This document shows positions 19,904-29,793 of a DNA stretch of 64,000 bases, one piece after another. The notes beneath the pieces were generated by a model. The model was not told the DNA's origin and searched no databases. It saw only the letters and a program-made list of their open reading frames with translations. Made by a program: the position numbers and the translations under genes. This stretch comes from an uncultured Paracoccaceae bacterium (GTDB lineage: Bacteria; Pseudomonadota; Alphaproteobacteria; Rhodobacterales; Rhodobacteraceae), in assembly GCA_947493145.1 (NCBI GenBank), contig CANLPZ010000001.1, positions 62,001 to 126,000 on the forward strand, given 5' to 3'. Position 1 is the first letter of the stretch. Every line of letters starts with the position of its first letter.

Positions 19904-19940
19904 TTTGGTAACGGTTTGAAAGCCGTGACGTTTGGTAACG
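19904..19940. promoter_or_regulatory. Direct repeats upstream of the outer-membrane porin gene
   Basis: TTTGGTAACG occurs at 19904-19913 and 19931-19940, 27 bases apart (about 2.5 helical turns), in the 137-bp gap before the FadL-type gene. This could be a tandem regulator site; the regulator is unknown. Confidence 0.4.
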
Positions 19941-20028
19941 AACTTTAACGCGGCGTCAATTCTTGACGCATAAACATCGGCCCCAATACAGTTTTTTGCA
20001 TCACACACATTGTATCGGGGAGAGAGCA

Positions 20029-21072
20029 ATGAACAAATTTCTACTATCCAGCGCCGCACTTGCGCTGACAGCGACGGGAGCGCTGGCAGGTGGTCTAGAT
20101 CGTTCTGGTCAGGGTATCGGGTTAATTTTTGAAGACGGCGATGTTGCCGAAATCAGCTATGGTCATGTTATGCCGTCTGTAACTGGTACCGCCTTGGCAT
20201 TTACGCCAGGTGCAGCATCAGGAAACGTCGCGCCATCGTATTCGCAACTCGGTTTTGGTATCAAAGCCGACGTAAACGACACTGTTTCATTCGCATTGAT
20301 CTTTGACCAACCTTTTGGTGCAAATGTTGAATACGCCGAAGCCGGATACATACTCGACGGATCGACAGCAGAAGTAACCAGCACCAGTTTAACGGCGTTG
20401 GCACGATACAAAATTAATGAAAATTTCAGTGTCCATGGTGGTCTTCGCACGTTGTCCGCAGAAGGTTCCGTCAATCTGGTTTTCCCAGCGGCATTTGCCT
20501 CAACATATTCTAAAGATAGCGGAACTGGCTATGTTCTTGGCGGCGCCTACGAGCGACCAGACATCGCGCTACGCGTGGCTTTGACGTATTCATCTGCTAT
20601 CGATCTTGAACTTGCTGGGTCATTGGGCGTTAACAGTCTAACGACAACGATGCCTCAATCCGTTAACCTTGATTTCCAAACCGGTATTGCAGCAAACACA
20701 TTGCTATTTGGTTCCGTGCGTTGGGCTGATTGGAGCGAAACTGCACTGACTGACAATCTTGCTGGCGATTTGGTTAACTATACCGAAGATGCAATCACAT
20801 ACTCTGTTGGTGTTGGCCGCAAATTCTCCGAAACATTTTCAGGCGCGGTCACAATTGGGTTCGAAGCAGCTCAAGGTGGAACCGCAAGCAATCTCTCTCC
20901 AACAGACGGGTCACTTAGCCTTGGTCTTGGCGGCACCTACAAGTTTGCGGATAACATGAAAGTCACAGGCGGTGTTCGCTACGTTTCTGTCGGCGATGCA
21001 AATACTGGGATCGCGGATTTCAAAGATAACTCTGCACTCGGTTTGGGTTTGAAAGTTTCTTATTCTTTCTAA
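20029..21072 (+). CDS. FadL/TodX-type outer-membrane transport protein
   Basis: 347-residue beta-barrel protein with a signal peptide (MNKFLLSSAALALTATGALA-G). The barrel part is made of alternating amphipathic strands and ends in KVSYSF with a C-terminal phenylalanine, the usual BamA-recognised signal. The N-terminal region GLDRSGQGIGLIFEDGDVAE resembles the plug start of FadL homologues in Rhodobacteraceae. The family takes up long-chain fatty acids or other hydrophobic substrates. The start at 20029 follows a GGGGAGAGAG ribosome site. A terminator follows, and two direct repeats lie upstream. Confidence 0.85.
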   Translation: MNKFLLSSAALALTATGALAGGLDRSGQGIGLIFEDGDVAEISYGHVMPSVTGTALAFTPGAASGNVAPSYSQLGFGIKADVNDTVSFALIFDQPFGANVEYAEAGYILDGSTAEVTSTSLTALARYKINENFSVHGGLRTLSAEGSVNLVFPAAFASTYSKDSGTGYVLGGAYERPDIALRVALTYSSAIDLELAGSLGVNSLTTTMPQSVNLDFQTGIAANTLLFGSVRWADWSETALTDNLAGDLVNYTEDAITYSVGVGRKFSETFSGAVTIGFEAAQGGTASNLSPTDGSLSLGLGGTYKFADNMKVTGGVRYVSVGDANTGIADFKDNSALGLGLKVSYSF

Positions 21073-21092
21073 CAACACCTATAACAAAAACC

Positions 21093-21123
21093 AAAAACCC
21101 CGCTTCAATGGCGGGGTTTTTTT
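21093..21123 (+). terminator. Terminator of the FadL-type gene
   Basis: AAAAACCCCGC-(7)-GCGGGGTTTTTTT: a six-base GC stem extended by A-T pairs with a seven-T run, 21 bases after the stop. Confidence 0.92.
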
Positions 21124-21174
21124 ATGGGCATTTTTCGGGTCGCCAAAATTTCCCCCCCCTGATAGCCCTGTAAT

Positions 21175-22080
21175 ATGACTGTTCAGAAATCCATATCACT
21201 GCGAAATTGGGTCGAATTGATGTTGCTTGCCTCAATCTGGGGCGCATCGTTTTTGGCGATCACCGTGTCCTTGCGCGAAGTTGGACATTTCACATCCGTT
21301 GCGCATCGTGTGTTTTGGGCAATGATCGTTTTGTGGGGGATCGCATTTGCAAAAGGGTATCGCCCGCCAAAACACGCGCGCCAGATCATCGGGCTCTTGG
21401 GCATGGGGCTATTGAACAACGTAATCCCATTCAGTTTGATGGCATGGGGGCAGCTGCATATTGAAAGCGGCCTCACAGCCATTTTGAATGCCTTTACGGC
21501 TGTTATCGGTGTCGTCATTGCCGCAATTTTCCTGCGCGACGAACGGCTCACCTCGCGCAAAAGCATTGGTGTTTGTCTTGGATTTGCGGGTGTTGTGACG
21601 GCAATTGGGTGGTCAAACCTCTTGTCAATCAACATCAGCTCAGTCGCACAACTGGCTGTTATCGCAGGGACATTTGGATATGCACTTGCCGGTGTCTGGG
21701 CGCGAAAACTGCTTTACGACTTGCCACCAATTGTCGCCGCGGCAGGTATGTTGACGGCATCAAGCCTGATCATGGTCCCGCTCGCGCTGTATTTCGATGG
21801 TCCGATCCGATTTGATTTGGGTCACCAAACATGGGCCGCGCTTGGATATATTTCGATCCTTGGAACCGCAATCGCGTATCTTTTGTACTACCGTTTGCTT
21901 GGGTCCATGGGCAGCGGAAATTTGATGCTGGTCACGCTTTTGGTCGTGCCGATCGCAATCACATTGGGCGCGTTGATATTGGACGAAACGATTGCACCCC
22001 GTGCTTTTGCTGGCTTTGCGATCCTTGCACTTGGTCTTGCCATCCTTGACGGACGTCTTTGGAAACGCATGTTTCGCTAG
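21175..22080 (+). CDS. EamA/DMT-family transporter
   Basis: 301-residue membrane protein with ten predicted helices in two EamA repeats. Motifs include LLASIWGASFLAI at the first helix, LTAILNAFTAVIGVV at the end of the first repeat and the second-repeat GTAIAYLLYYRLLGSMGSG, which is typical of the RhaT/YdcZ-like exporter branch. Its first repeat, with the WGASF motif, does not resemble the EamA gene at 19040, so the two are unlikely to be recent duplicates. Substrate unknown. It sits alone after the porin terminator, with the ATPase gene 32 bases downstream. Confidence 0.9.
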   Translation: MTVQKSISLRNWVELMLLASIWGASFLAITVSLREVGHFTSVAHRVFWAMIVLWGIAFAKGYRPPKHARQIIGLLGMGLLNNVIPFSLMAWGQLHIESGLTAILNAFTAVIGVVIAAIFLRDERLTSRKSIGVCLGFAGVVTAIGWSNLLSINISSVAQLAVIAGTFGYALAGVWARKLLYDLPPIVAAAGMLTASSLIMVPLALYFDGPIRFDLGHQTWAALGYISILGTAIAYLLYYRLLGSMGSGNLMLVTLLVVPIAITLGALILDETIAPRAFAGFAILALGLAILDGRLWKRMFR

Positions 22081-22112
22081 AAATTCTTGCCTCGGCAGAT
22101 TAAGCAGGCCTT

Positions 22113-22973
22113 ATGATTTACAAATCCGCTGATGACTGGCGCAACGCCCCCCGTAAACGTGTTCTGCTGTTCGCGATGTCAGGACTTGGAAAAACCTATG
22201 TTTCCAACATGTTGCGCGCCACTGGCGATTGGTTCCATTACAGTGTCGATTACCGCATCGGCACCCGATATATGGGCGAACATATCATCGATAATGCCAA
22301 AGCCGAGGCCATGAAGGTTCCGTTTTTAGCGGAACTATTGCGAAGCGACAGCATTTATATCGCGTCCAACATCACCTTTGAAAACTTGGACCCGCTGTCG
22401 ACCTATTTGGGCAAGCCGGGAAACGTGGACAAAGGCGGGCTGCCGTTGGCGGACTACCAAAACAGACAAAACCAACACCACGTGGCCGAACGCGCCGCAT
22501 TGATGGACACGGGCCATTTCATTGAACGTGCAGAGCGGCTTTATGGATACAACAATTTCATCTGCGACAGCGGTGGATCAATTTGCGAAGTCGTCGATCC
22601 AACCGATCCGAACGACCCGATCCTGACAGAGCTATCGCAGCAATGTTTGATGGTGTGGATCAAAGGCAGCGATGCCCATACCGAACAATTGATCGAACGT
22701 TTCGACAAACACCCCAAACCGATGTGTTACCAAGCCGAATTTTTGCTGGAAACATGGGCGGCGTTCTTGCAGACCAATGGCGTTGATGAAGCTGACGTTG
22801 ATCCAGATGCGTTTGTCCGGTTTGCCTATGCCCGTGCGCTTGCGCACCGCCAACCGCGCTACGCCGGAATGGCCAAATTCGGGATAACGATTGACGCAGA
22901 CGACTTTGCCAAAATCAAATCGCAGCAAGATTTCGTTGATGTGATTGCCAATGGGCTTGAGGCCACGGCCTAA
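22113..22973 (+). CDS. P-loop ATPase of unknown function next to metA
   Basis: 286-residue soluble protein. The segment [16 protein letters not shown] is a Walker A-type loop (GxxGxGKT-like), followed by [15 protein letters not shown], which resembles the nucleotide-acceptor region of small kinases. A possible Walker B is [11 protein letters not shown]. The later region [16 protein letters not shown] is kinase-like too. Annotators usually call it simply ATPase. It lies 44 bases upstream of metA, and I recall the same pairing in other Rhodobacteraceae. Substrate unknown; a small-molecule kinase is the best guess. Confidence 0.75.
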   Translation: MIYKSADDWRNAPRKRVLLFAMSGLGKTYVSNMLRATGDWFHYSVDYRIGTRYMGEHIIDNAKAEAMKVPFLAELLRSDSIYIASNITFENLDPLSTYLGKPGNVDKGGLPLADYQNRQNQHHVAERAALMDTGHFIERAERLYGYNNFICDSGGSICEVVDPTDPNDPILTELSQQCLMVWIKGSDAHTEQLIERFDKHPKPMCYQAEFLLETWAAFLQTNGVDEADVDPDAFVRFAYARALAHRQPRYAGMAKFGITIDADDFAKIKSQQDFVDVIANGLEATA

Positions 22974-23017
22974 ACACCCTACCTCTGATCAACCAACACT
23001 TTAGCAGGACAAAAGCA

Positions 23018-23935
23018 ATGCCGATCAAAATTCCATCCACCCTCCCCGCCTATGACGTGCTAACGCGCGAAGGCGTGATGGTGATGGACGAAGATCAAGC
23101 CGCCCGTCAGGACATTCGCCCCCTTAAAATCGGGTTGTTGAACCTGATGCCGAAAAAAATTCAAACGGAAAACCAATTCAGCCGTTTGATCGGGGCGACA
23201 CCGTTGCAGATTGAACTGACATTGATCCGTATGTCAGAACACAAAACCCGCAATACGGCTGCCGAGCATATGGAAGAATTTTACCGCTCGTTCGAAGAAG
23301 TGAAACATCAAAAATTCGACGGTCTTATCATCACGGGTGCCCCGATTGAACATTTGCCGTTCGAGGATGTGACCTATTGGGATGAGCTAAAAGAAGTCAT
23401 GGATTGGACCCAAACAAACGTCCACTCTACCTTTGGCGTGTGCTGGGGTGGCATGGCGATGATCAATTATTTCCACGGCGTCAAAAAACACATTTTGGAA
23501 CACAAGGCGTTTGGCTGTTTCCGGCATCAAAACCTTGATCCTGCTTCGCCCTATTTACGTGGATTTTCGGATGACTGTGTAATCCCTGTGTCCCGTTGGA
23601 CAGAAATGAAAGCGGACGAGATCAATGCCGCAGATGGGTTAAATATCTTGCTGGGTAGCGAAAGCACAGGACCATGTTTGGTCGAAGATCCGGCACACCG
23701 TGCGCTGTATATTTTCAACCATTTCGAATACGACAGCGGAACGTTAAAGGAAGAATACGACCGCGACGTTGCGTCAAACACGCCGATCAACGTGCCGGAC
23801 AATTACTATCCTGACGACAATCCGCAAAATCCCCCGCAAAATAGATGGCGCAGCCACGCGCATCTTTTGTATGGGAACTGGATCAATGAAATCTACCAAT
23901 CCACGCCGTTTGATATGGACGACATTGGCGCGTAG
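23018..23935 (+). CDS. metA: Homoserine O-acyltransferase MetA, predicted acetyl type
   Basis: First committed step of methionine synthesis, activation of homoserine. The 305-residue protein has catalytic Cys142 in FGVCWGGMA and the catalytic His in FNHFEYDSG. Residue 111 is glutamate ([12 protein letters not shown]). In Bacillus cereus MetA a glutamate here gives acetyl-CoA preference, whereas E. coli has glycine and uses succinyl-CoA. I therefore predict homoserine O-acetyltransferase activity despite the MetA fold. The upstream ATPase and downstream hydrolase are closely spaced. Confidence 0.95.
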   Translation: MPIKIPSTLPAYDVLTREGVMVMDEDQAARQDIRPLKIGLLNLMPKKIQTENQFSRLIGATPLQIELTLIRMSEHKTRNTAAEHMEEFYRSFEEVKHQKFDGLIITGAPIEHLPFEDVTYWDELKEVMDWTQTNVHSTFGVCWGGMAMINYFHGVKKHILEHKAFGCFRHQNLDPASPYLRGFSDDCVIPVSRWTEMKADEINAADGLNILLGSESTGPCLVEDPAHRALYIFNHFEYDSGTLKEEYDRDVASNTPINVPDNYYPDDNPQNPPQNRWRSHAHLLYGNWINEIYQSTPFDMDDIGA

Positions 23936-23939
23936 AACG

Positions 23940-24896
23940 ATGTTAGTTCTTTGCCTGTTCGTCGCCCTGTTCGCAGCGTTCACCGCTTTCAAAGCATCGA
24001 AACGTGTGGCAGCGATCGAAGCTGATTTGCCGCCAGAGGGACAGATCCTTGATGTTGACGGGGTGAAAATCCACGCCGTAGTTATGGGCGATGGACCGGA
24101 CGTGGTTTTGATCCACGGATCAAGTGGAAACACCCGCGATTGGACAACAACCTTTGCGCCAGAGCTTGCGAAAACATATCGCGTGACTGTGTTTGATCGA
24201 CCCGGACTTGGGTATTCCCAAGATGTGTCCGCGGCTGCGCGTCGCGCTTTTGGCACAAAATCCGCGAGCCTGACCGAACAAGCCGCCGTATTGAAAAAAG
24301 CAGCCGATCAATTGGGCGTAGAGCGACCAATCGTATTGGGCCACAGTTTTGGCGGGGCCATCGCATTGGCGTGGGCGCTTGATCATGCGCCTGCGGGCGT
24401 GGTCACGGTCGGCGGCGTGTCAAACACGTATGTCGAAAACCTATGGTGGTTGAACCGGATCAATGCCTCGCGATTTGGTGGCGCTTTGTTCGTGCCGCTG
24501 GCCACCGCCTTTGTCCCGCAAGATTTTGTCGACGGTTCAATTCAAAATGTTTTCAAACCCGCCCCCGCGCCCGAAGGATATGCCGATTGGGGCGGTGTTG
24601 ATCTGGTCATTCGCCCGTCTGCTGCGCGCGCAAACGCGCGTCAGGTCGCGAACCTTTTGCCGCAAATAACTGCGATGGAAACCCGTTACAGTGAACTTAG
24701 CCTGCCAATTGAAGTCGTGCACGGTACGGCGGATACAATTGTGCCCGCCAAAATCCACGCAGAGGTTTTCGCCACCCAAGTCGACAGCGCAAATGTGACA
24801 TTGATCGATGGCATGGGCCATATGCCACATCACACCCACGCCGACGTCGTCTTTGCCGCGATTGATCGTGCGGCAAAACGTGCCGGATTGCGTTAA
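23940..24896 (+). CDS. Membrane-anchored alpha/beta hydrolase
   Basis: About 318 residues starting with an uncleaved signal anchor (MLVLCLFVALFAAFTAF). The hydrolase fold shows the oxyanion segment VVLIHGSSGNTRDW, the nucleophile elbow LGHSFGGA with the catalytic Ser, and the late acid and His in HGTADTIVP and DGMGHMPHH. Substrate not predictable. I start at the ATG at 23940, five bases after the metA stop. An alternative ATG at 23886 lies inside metA and has a slightly better upstream GGGA. Probably read through from metA. Confidence 0.88.
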   Translation: MLVLCLFVALFAAFTAFKASKRVAAIEADLPPEGQILDVDGVKIHAVVMGDGPDVVLIHGSSGNTRDWTTTFAPELAKTYRVTVFDRPGLGYSQDVSAAARRAFGTKSASLTEQAAVLKKAADQLGVERPIVLGHSFGGAIALAWALDHAPAGVVTVGGVSNTYVENLWWLNRINASRFGGALFVPLATAFVPQDFVDGSIQNVFKPAPAPEGYADWGGVDLVIRPSAARANARQVANLLPQITAMETRYSELSLPIEVVHGTADTIVPAKIHAEVFATQVDSANVTLIDGMGHMPHHTHADVVFAAIDRAAKRAGLR

Positions 24897-24944
24897 GGCC
24901 GCAAAACCCCCATATTAAGTTAAAGAGAATAACATGAGGTTCCC

Positions 24945-25814
24945 ATGACGCTTCCATTTGATGGCGCAATCAGCAGTTTCTTTGACAACGATGCCCCCGA
25001 TGCGGTGCGCGCGGCGATTGAAAACCGGAAAAAAGGTCAAATTCTTGGGGACGCTTATCCGTATGAAAAAAAGATGAAAACGTCCGATTATGAAGACGAA
25101 ATTCATCGGCTTCATATTGAGTTGGTGAAATTGCAAACATGGGCCAAAGCCAGCGGAGCACGGATTGCAATTGTGTTCGAAGGACGCGATGCGGCCGGCA
25201 AAGGTGGCACAATTCGACGGTTCCGCGAAAACCTAAGCTCGCGTCAGGCGCGTGTGGTCGCGTTGTCAAAACCAACCGAACGTGAACAAGGCGAATGGTA
25301 TTTTCAACGCTATGTCCGGCATATGCCAACGGCGGGCGAAATGGTGCTGTTTGACCGGTCATGGTACAACCGTGGTGTTGTCGAACATGTGTTTGATTTC
25401 TGCACACCAGAGCAACGCAACCACTGGTACACTCAGGTCTGCCCCTTTGAAAAAATGATGGTTGATGATGGGGTTTTGCTGTTCAAAATTTGGCTCAACG
25501 TCGGGCGTGCTGAGCAATTAAAACGCTTTTTGGATCGTGAAAAAGACCCGCTGAAACAATGGAAACTCAGCTGGATCGATGTCGAGGGGCTAAAACGTTG
25601 GGATGCCTATTCTGATGCGATTTCTGAAACTTTGGAAAAAACCCACACCGATATCGCACCATGGACCGTGGTCCGATCTGACGACAAAAAACGCGCGCGG
25701 CTAAACGCCATTCGGTCGGTTTTGTCAAAAATCGACTACGCCGGTCGCGACAACGCAAATATCGGTGAAATTGACCCCAAGATTGCAGGCACACCGGACA
25801 TTTGGAATGGTTAA
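24945..25814 (+). CDS. ppk2: Polyphosphate kinase 2 family protein
   Basis: 289-residue single-domain PPK2, which uses polyphosphate to phosphorylate nucleoside diphosphates (class I) or the reverse. Walker A is [10 protein letters not shown] and the Walker B/lid region is [13 protein letters not shown]. The family-specific [16 protein letters not shown] and [12 protein letters not shown] are also present. The length fits class I enzymes such as those of other roseobacters. GAGG precedes the ATG at five bases. The TetR gene begins within its last codons, so the two are coupled. Confidence 0.94.
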   Translation: MTLPFDGAISSFFDNDAPDAVRAAIENRKKGQILGDAYPYEKKMKTSDYEDEIHRLHIELVKLQTWAKASGARIAIVFEGRDAAGKGGTIRRFRENLSSRQARVVALSKPTEREQGEWYFQRYVRHMPTAGEMVLFDRSWYNRGVVEHVFDFCTPEQRNHWYTQVCPFEKMMVDDGVLLFKIWLNVGRAEQLKRFLDREKDPLKQWKLSWIDVEGLKRWDAYSDAISETLEKTHTDIAPWTVVRSDDKKRARLNAIRSVLSKIDYAGRDNANIGEIDPKIAGTPDIWNG

Positions 25815-26427
25815 AAAACGCGGTTACCACCACGGAAATCTGCGCACAGCCTTGGTTGAGGCGGCGTTGGTTTTGATCGAACAAAAAGGTCCAACAGGAT
25901 TTACGCTGTCCGAGGCGGCAAAAACAGCGGGCGTGACGCCCGCCGCAGTTTATCGTCATTTTGAAGGCCGCGAGGATTTGATCGCAGAGGCCGCCCGTCA
26001 GGGGTATGAAATCTTTGCCGATCTGATGGAATATGCATTTAACGGCGGCAAACCATCCGCGTTGACCGCATTTGAACGTGTGGGCCGCGCATATTTGGCC
26101 TTTGCCAACAAATATCCAGGGCATTACGTGGCGATGTTTGAAAGTGGGATTTCGATCCAGCGGACACCAGAACTAAATGCCGTTGCCACGCGCGCATTGG
26201 GCGTATTGGAACGGGCCGCAACGGAATTGTCACAACATATTCCAGAAGATCGCCGCCCGCCCGCACAAATGTTTTCCGCCCATATTTGGGCCATGTCACA
26301 TGGGGTTGTCGAACTGTTTGCGCGCGGTTCCCCCGGTACAAAATCGCCGTTCCCACCCGAAGACCTGTTGGAAACCGGCATCGGGATTTATTTGCGCGGC
26401 TTAGGATTGATTAAACCTGACACGTAA
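25807..26427 (+). CDS. TetR-family transcriptional regulator
   Basis: 206-residue regulator. The DNA-binding domain is the first 50 or so residues: [20 protein letters not shown], then [22 protein letters not shown] with the classic TetR recognition helix. The C-terminal part (about 80-195) is a helical ligand domain resembling TetR_C_13/WHG-type domains, containing [13 protein letters not shown]. The ATG at 25807 overlaps the ppk2 stop by eight bases. Its target may be ppk2 itself or an unlinked locus; no palindrome is obvious nearby. Confidence 0.9.
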   Translation: MVKKRGYHHGNLRTALVEAALVLIEQKGPTGFTLSEAAKTAGVTPAAVYRHFEGREDLIAEAARQGYEIFADLMEYAFNGGKPSALTAFERVGRAYLAFANKYPGHYVAMFESGISIQRTPELNAVATRALGVLERAATELSQHIPEDRRPPAQMFSAHIWAMSHGVVELFARGSPGTKSPFPPEDLLETGIGIYLRGLGLIKPDT

Positions 26428-26502
26428 TGCCCGCGACACTATCTGGTTGTATTAACTTTATACACACGTCAAGATTGAGCAAATTCTACGAAAAGGTGAA
26501 TT

Positions 26503-27036
26503 ATGCTCAAATCAATTGCAGCTTTCCTTATCCGCCGATCAGAAACACGCATTGGTGTTAAATTGGACTACGCGCATAAAATTGCGCAGACCGATTTTGG
26601 CCTTTTGATACGGTACAACAAAATTTTCGGTATGATTGACCCGAATACAAAGGTGCCTGCGATTGCGTATCACACGGCACGATTGCGTGGGGCCATGGCT
26701 GCGGATTGTGGCACATGTGTTGAGGCAGAAATCAATCTTGCAAAGTTGTCGAACATTGCCCCGGATGTCATCGACACAGTTTTGCGCGGGTCCTACGATC
26801 AACTTTCGTCAGAGCTTGCCGCCGTAGCCGAATTGACGGACGCGACAGTACGGGATCAAATCGATAATTCAGACGCGCGCGACCATGTTATTTCGGCATA
26901 TGGCGATGCAGGTTTAATCGAACTTAGCTTAGCGATGAATGGCGCTGCGATGTTACCCGGTATAAAACGCGCCATGGGCTACGCCGTTCAATGTGACCTC
27001 TCGTTGATGTCAAAGCTCGCGCATGCGACACGTTAA
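26503..27036 (+). CDS. AhpD-like (carboxymuconolactone decarboxylase family) protein
   Basis: 177-residue helical protein. The segment MAADCGTCVEAEINLAKLSNI contains a CxxC pair in the position of the AhpD redox motif, and the surrounding helices AIAYHTARLRGA and VIDTVLRG fit the AhpD/CMD fold. The characteristic histidine three residues after the second Cys is replaced by Glu, so peroxidase activity is doubtful. It runs convergently into potA, the two stops overlapping by four bases. Exact function unknown. Confidence 0.65.
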   Translation: MLKSIAAFLIRRSETRIGVKLDYAHKIAQTDFGLLIRYNKIFGMIDPNTKVPAIAYHTARLRGAMAADCGTCVEAEINLAKLSNIAPDVIDTVLRGSYDQLSSELAAVAELTDATVRDQIDNSDARDHVISAYGDAGLIELSLAMNGAAMLPGIKRAMGYAVQCDLSLMSKLAHATR

Positions 27037-28121
27037 TCGTTAAACAAAACCAATGCGCGTGCATTCCACGCAACGCGCGTTTTTTCACCCCGTTCCAATA
27101 CCGCGCGGTCCACAAGGTTTTTCATCGAAATCGTAATGATATGATCACCCCCATCAAGGCGGACATCATAATAGGTCATATCACCATAATAAGCGCGATC
27201 TTCGACGACGGCCGCGGTGACGTTTGCACCGCCTGTATCGCTTTCTTGCAGAATGGACATGGTTTCTGGCCGGATCCCCACGTGGGCGGTACCCGTTTGA
27301 ACATCCTTTGCGAACTGGTCGCCAGATAGCGATACCGCCCCCAACCCATCCACATGGGCGGTGACCGTGTCACCGACTGATGTTACCGTGGCCGGCAAAA
27401 AATTCATGACACCAATAAAATCAGCCACTTGTCGGCTGTTGGGGCGCCGGTACAGTGTTTGCGGATCGGCAAGTTGTGCAATTTCACCGTCAAACATCAC
27501 CGCAATCCGGTCTGACATGATCAGCGCTTCTTCCTGATCATGGGTCACCAAAATAAATGTAATTCCAACCTGTCGTTGTAAGTTTCGCAGCTCTGCTTGC
27601 ATTTGTTCGCGCAACTTTTTGTCGAGCGCCGACAACGGTTCATCCAGCAACAGAACTTTTGGTTTCAGGATCAACGCACGTGCCAAGGCCACCCGTTGCC
27701 GTTGACCACCAGACAGCGCATGCGCCGCGCGCGATCCGTACCCATCCAACCCGACCATGGACAAAGCTTGATCAACGGCTGCGTTTTTTTCCACCTTTGA
27801 CATCTGGGATTTCCGCAACCCAAACCCAACATTTTCCGCCACACTGAGATGCGGGAAAATCGCATAGGATTGGAACACCATATTGGTCGGACGTTTGTTG
27901 GCGGGCACGTTGGCCATGTCTTTGTCCGATATCATAACCGTACCGCCAGACACATCCTCGAACCCTGCAATGGTGCGCAGCAATGTTGTCTTTCCACATC
28001 CCGACGGACCAAGGAGAGAGAAAAACTCCCCTTCGTTGATTGTTAAATCAATCCCCCGCAACGCTTGGACATCACCGTAGTTTTTGGTGACATTTTTAAG
28101 CTGGATCAACGGTTTGGTCAT
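27033..28121 (-). CDS. PotA-type ABC importer ATP-binding protein
   Basis: ATPase of a polyamine/Fe3+-type importer, 362 residues. Walker A is GPSGCGKTT, Q-loop MVFQSYAIFPH, signature LSGGQRQRVA, Walker B VLLLDEPLSALD and H-loop VTHDQ. A C-terminal TOBE domain (about 280-360) follows. The gene is the last of a three-gene minus-strand operon whose members overlap by four bases. Substrate is probably a polyamine or similar cation, but it cannot be fixed without the missing binding protein. Confidence 0.92.
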   Translation of the reverse strand: MTKPLIQLKNVTKNYGDVQALRGIDLTINEGEFFSLLGPSGCGKTTLLRTIAGFEDVSGGTVMISDKDMANVPANKRPTNMVFQSYAIFPHLSVAENVGFGLRKSQMSKVEKNAAVDQALSMVGLDGYGSRAAHALSGGQRQRVALARALILKPKVLLLDEPLSALDKKLREQMQAELRNLQRQVGITFILVTHDQEEALIMSDRIAVMFDGEIAQLADPQTLYRRPNSRQVADFIGVMNFLPATVTSVGDTVTAHVDGLGAVSLSGDQFAKDVQTGTAHVGIRPETMSILQESDTGGANVTAAVVEDRAYYGDMTYYDVRLDGGDHIITISMKNLVDRAVLERGEKTRVAWNARALVLFND

Positions 28122-28927
28122 AAAAACCCTCCGGTATCTTTAAGCCCTGCCCGCCGCAAACCGCGGCGTCGGAAAAATTCGGCCAAGATCAAAAGCGCAA
28201 TCGACAAGACCACCAAAATGGTGCCAAGGGCCATAACAGCCGGCAATTTCGACGGAAACCGTAACAGCCCCCAAATATAGACCGGCATTGTTGGGTTCGC
28301 ACCTGTCATAAAAAACGCGATAATAAATTCGTCCAAACTGATTGTGAAAGAAATCAAAAGCGACGAAATGATCCCCGGCATGACCAAGGGAAAGGTGACC
28401 AAGCGAAAGGTTGACCAGCGCGTTTCCCCCAAATCCATTGCCGCCTCTTCCAACGCGCCATCAATATTTTGAAAGGCGCCATTTAAGATTGCGATCGAAA
28501 ACGGTGTGCAAATTAAAACATGAGCCGCAATCACAGACCAATTCGTCAATGGCAAATTCAAAACTTGGACCATCACCACCAACAGCGACACGGCCACAAT
28601 GATTTCGGGCAGCACCAAGGGCAACATAATAAATCCCATCACCCCCCGTTTTGCTGGGAAATCAAATTTCGTGGCCGCACGGGCCGCGCAGATCCCCAAC
28701 AACGTGGCCAAAACGGCGGAAATAACCGCAATGAACACTGAATTTTTGACCGCTGTATGCAATGCGGGTGTGTTCCTGAGTTCGGAAAACCAATCGGTAG
28801 TGAAGCCAGTCAGGGGGAACGCGATGATGGTGCTGTCGTTGAAGGCAAACATTGGCAACAACAGGACCGGTGCATACAAAAACAGCAAATACACCACCGC
28901 ATATATCATCAAGCCACGCGATTTCAT
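28118..28927 (-). CDS. PotC-type ABC importer permease
   Basis: 269-residue inner-membrane permease with six hydrophobic segments. The cytoplasmic EAA loop, which contacts the ATPase, reads EEAAMDLGETRWSTFRLVTFPLVMPGI. The first helix MIYAVVYLLFLYAPVLLLP and the NDSTIIAFPLTGFTTDW stretch are typical of PotC. It overlaps potA and potB by four bases each. Confidence 0.93.
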   Translation of the reverse strand: MKSRGLMIYAVVYLLFLYAPVLLLPMFAFNDSTIIAFPLTGFTTDWFSELRNTPALHTAVKNSVFIAVISAVLATLLGICAARAATKFDFPAKRGVMGFIMLPLVLPEIIVAVSLLVVMVQVLNLPLTNWSVIAAHVLICTPFSIAILNGAFQNIDGALEEAAMDLGETRWSTFRLVTFPLVMPGIISSLLISFTISLDEFIIAFFMTGANPTMPVYIWGLLRFPSKLPAVMALGTILVVLSIALLILAEFFRRRGLRRAGLKDTGGFL

Positions 28928-29793
28928 GACCGGCTCCGCAGGTATTTACGGTTTAGGAAAATGAAAACCAATGCGATCACCGTCACCGACACCATGGCCA
29001 AAACCGCCAAAGTCGCCCCAAGTGGGGCGTTGTTTAGTTTTAGAAACTGAACTTGGATCATATTGGCGATCATCAATCCATTTGGCCCGCCAACCAAACG
29101 CGGTGTTACGTAATCGCCAATGGTCGGGATAAAGACGATCAAACAGGATGCCACAATGCCTGGCACGGCCAAGGGCAATGTCACGCGCCGAAAGGTTTGG
29201 TATTTACTTTCGCCAAGGTCTTGGGCGGCTTCGATCAAGGAACGGTCAATTTTTTCCAGTGACACAAAAATCGGCAGGATCGCAAATGGGGCAAACGCAT
29301 GCGCCAACGTGATAACAACAGCATTGGCGTTATAAAGGATAAAGGTCAGCGGTTCATCGACAAGTCCAAGCCCAATGAGGCCCGAATTAAGCACCCCATT
29401 GTAACCAAGGATCACTTTCCACAGAAACACGCGGATCAGATAACTGGTCCAAAATGGGATGGTGATCAAAAACAGCCAAAGTGATTTCCGTTTTGGGGTC
29501 ACATGGAACGACACAAAATAAGCGATGGGAAAGGCCAAAACCACCGTAACAACGGTCACACCCCCCGCGACCCAAAGCGACCGGAACAATAAGGTTCGAT
29601 ACAATGGATCGGAAAACGCTTCTCGATAGTTTTTTAAAGTAAAGCTCCGATCAAGCGTGAGGTAATCTTGGGTCCAGAAGCTGAATAGAAAAATCACGGC
29701 CAAAGGCACGGCAAGCAACAATATCGCATAAATCAACGTCGGACTGACCAAAGCCATTCCCCGCAATTGATCGCGATTATTGATTTTGAACAC
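28924..29793 (-). CDS. PotB-type ABC importer permease
   Basis: Inner-membrane permease partner of the PotC-type protein, six helices. Its EAA loop is EAAQDLGESKYQTFRRVTLPLAVPGI. A first helix VSPTLIYAILLLAVPLAVIF and the region FSFWTQDYL are typical of PotB. I prefer the GTG at 29793 (GGGGAAAC upstream, 289 residues, family-like length); the ATG at 29889 would add 32 residues with no ribosome site. It heads the operon. The gene upstream is a GIY-YIG protein, and no substrate-binding protein gene is present. Confidence 0.88.
   Translation of the reverse strand: MFKINNRDQLRGMALVSPTLIYAILLLAVPLAVIFLFSFWTQDYLTLDRSFTLKNYREAFSDPLYRTLLFRSLWVAGGVTVVTVVLAFPIAYFVSFHVTPKRKSLWLFLITIPFWTSYLIRVFLWKVILGYNGVLNSGLIGLGLVDEPLTFILYNANAVVITLAHAFAPFAILPIFVSLEKIDRSLIEAAQDLGESKYQTFRRVTLPLAVPGIVASCLIVFIPTIGDYVTPRLVGGPNGLMIANMIQVQFLKLNNAPLGATLAVLAMVSVTVIALVFIFLNRKYLRSRS

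Noticed and set aside
22974..23017. SAM riboswitch before metA
   Set aside because: The gap is only 44 bases and holds no aptamer-like pairing.
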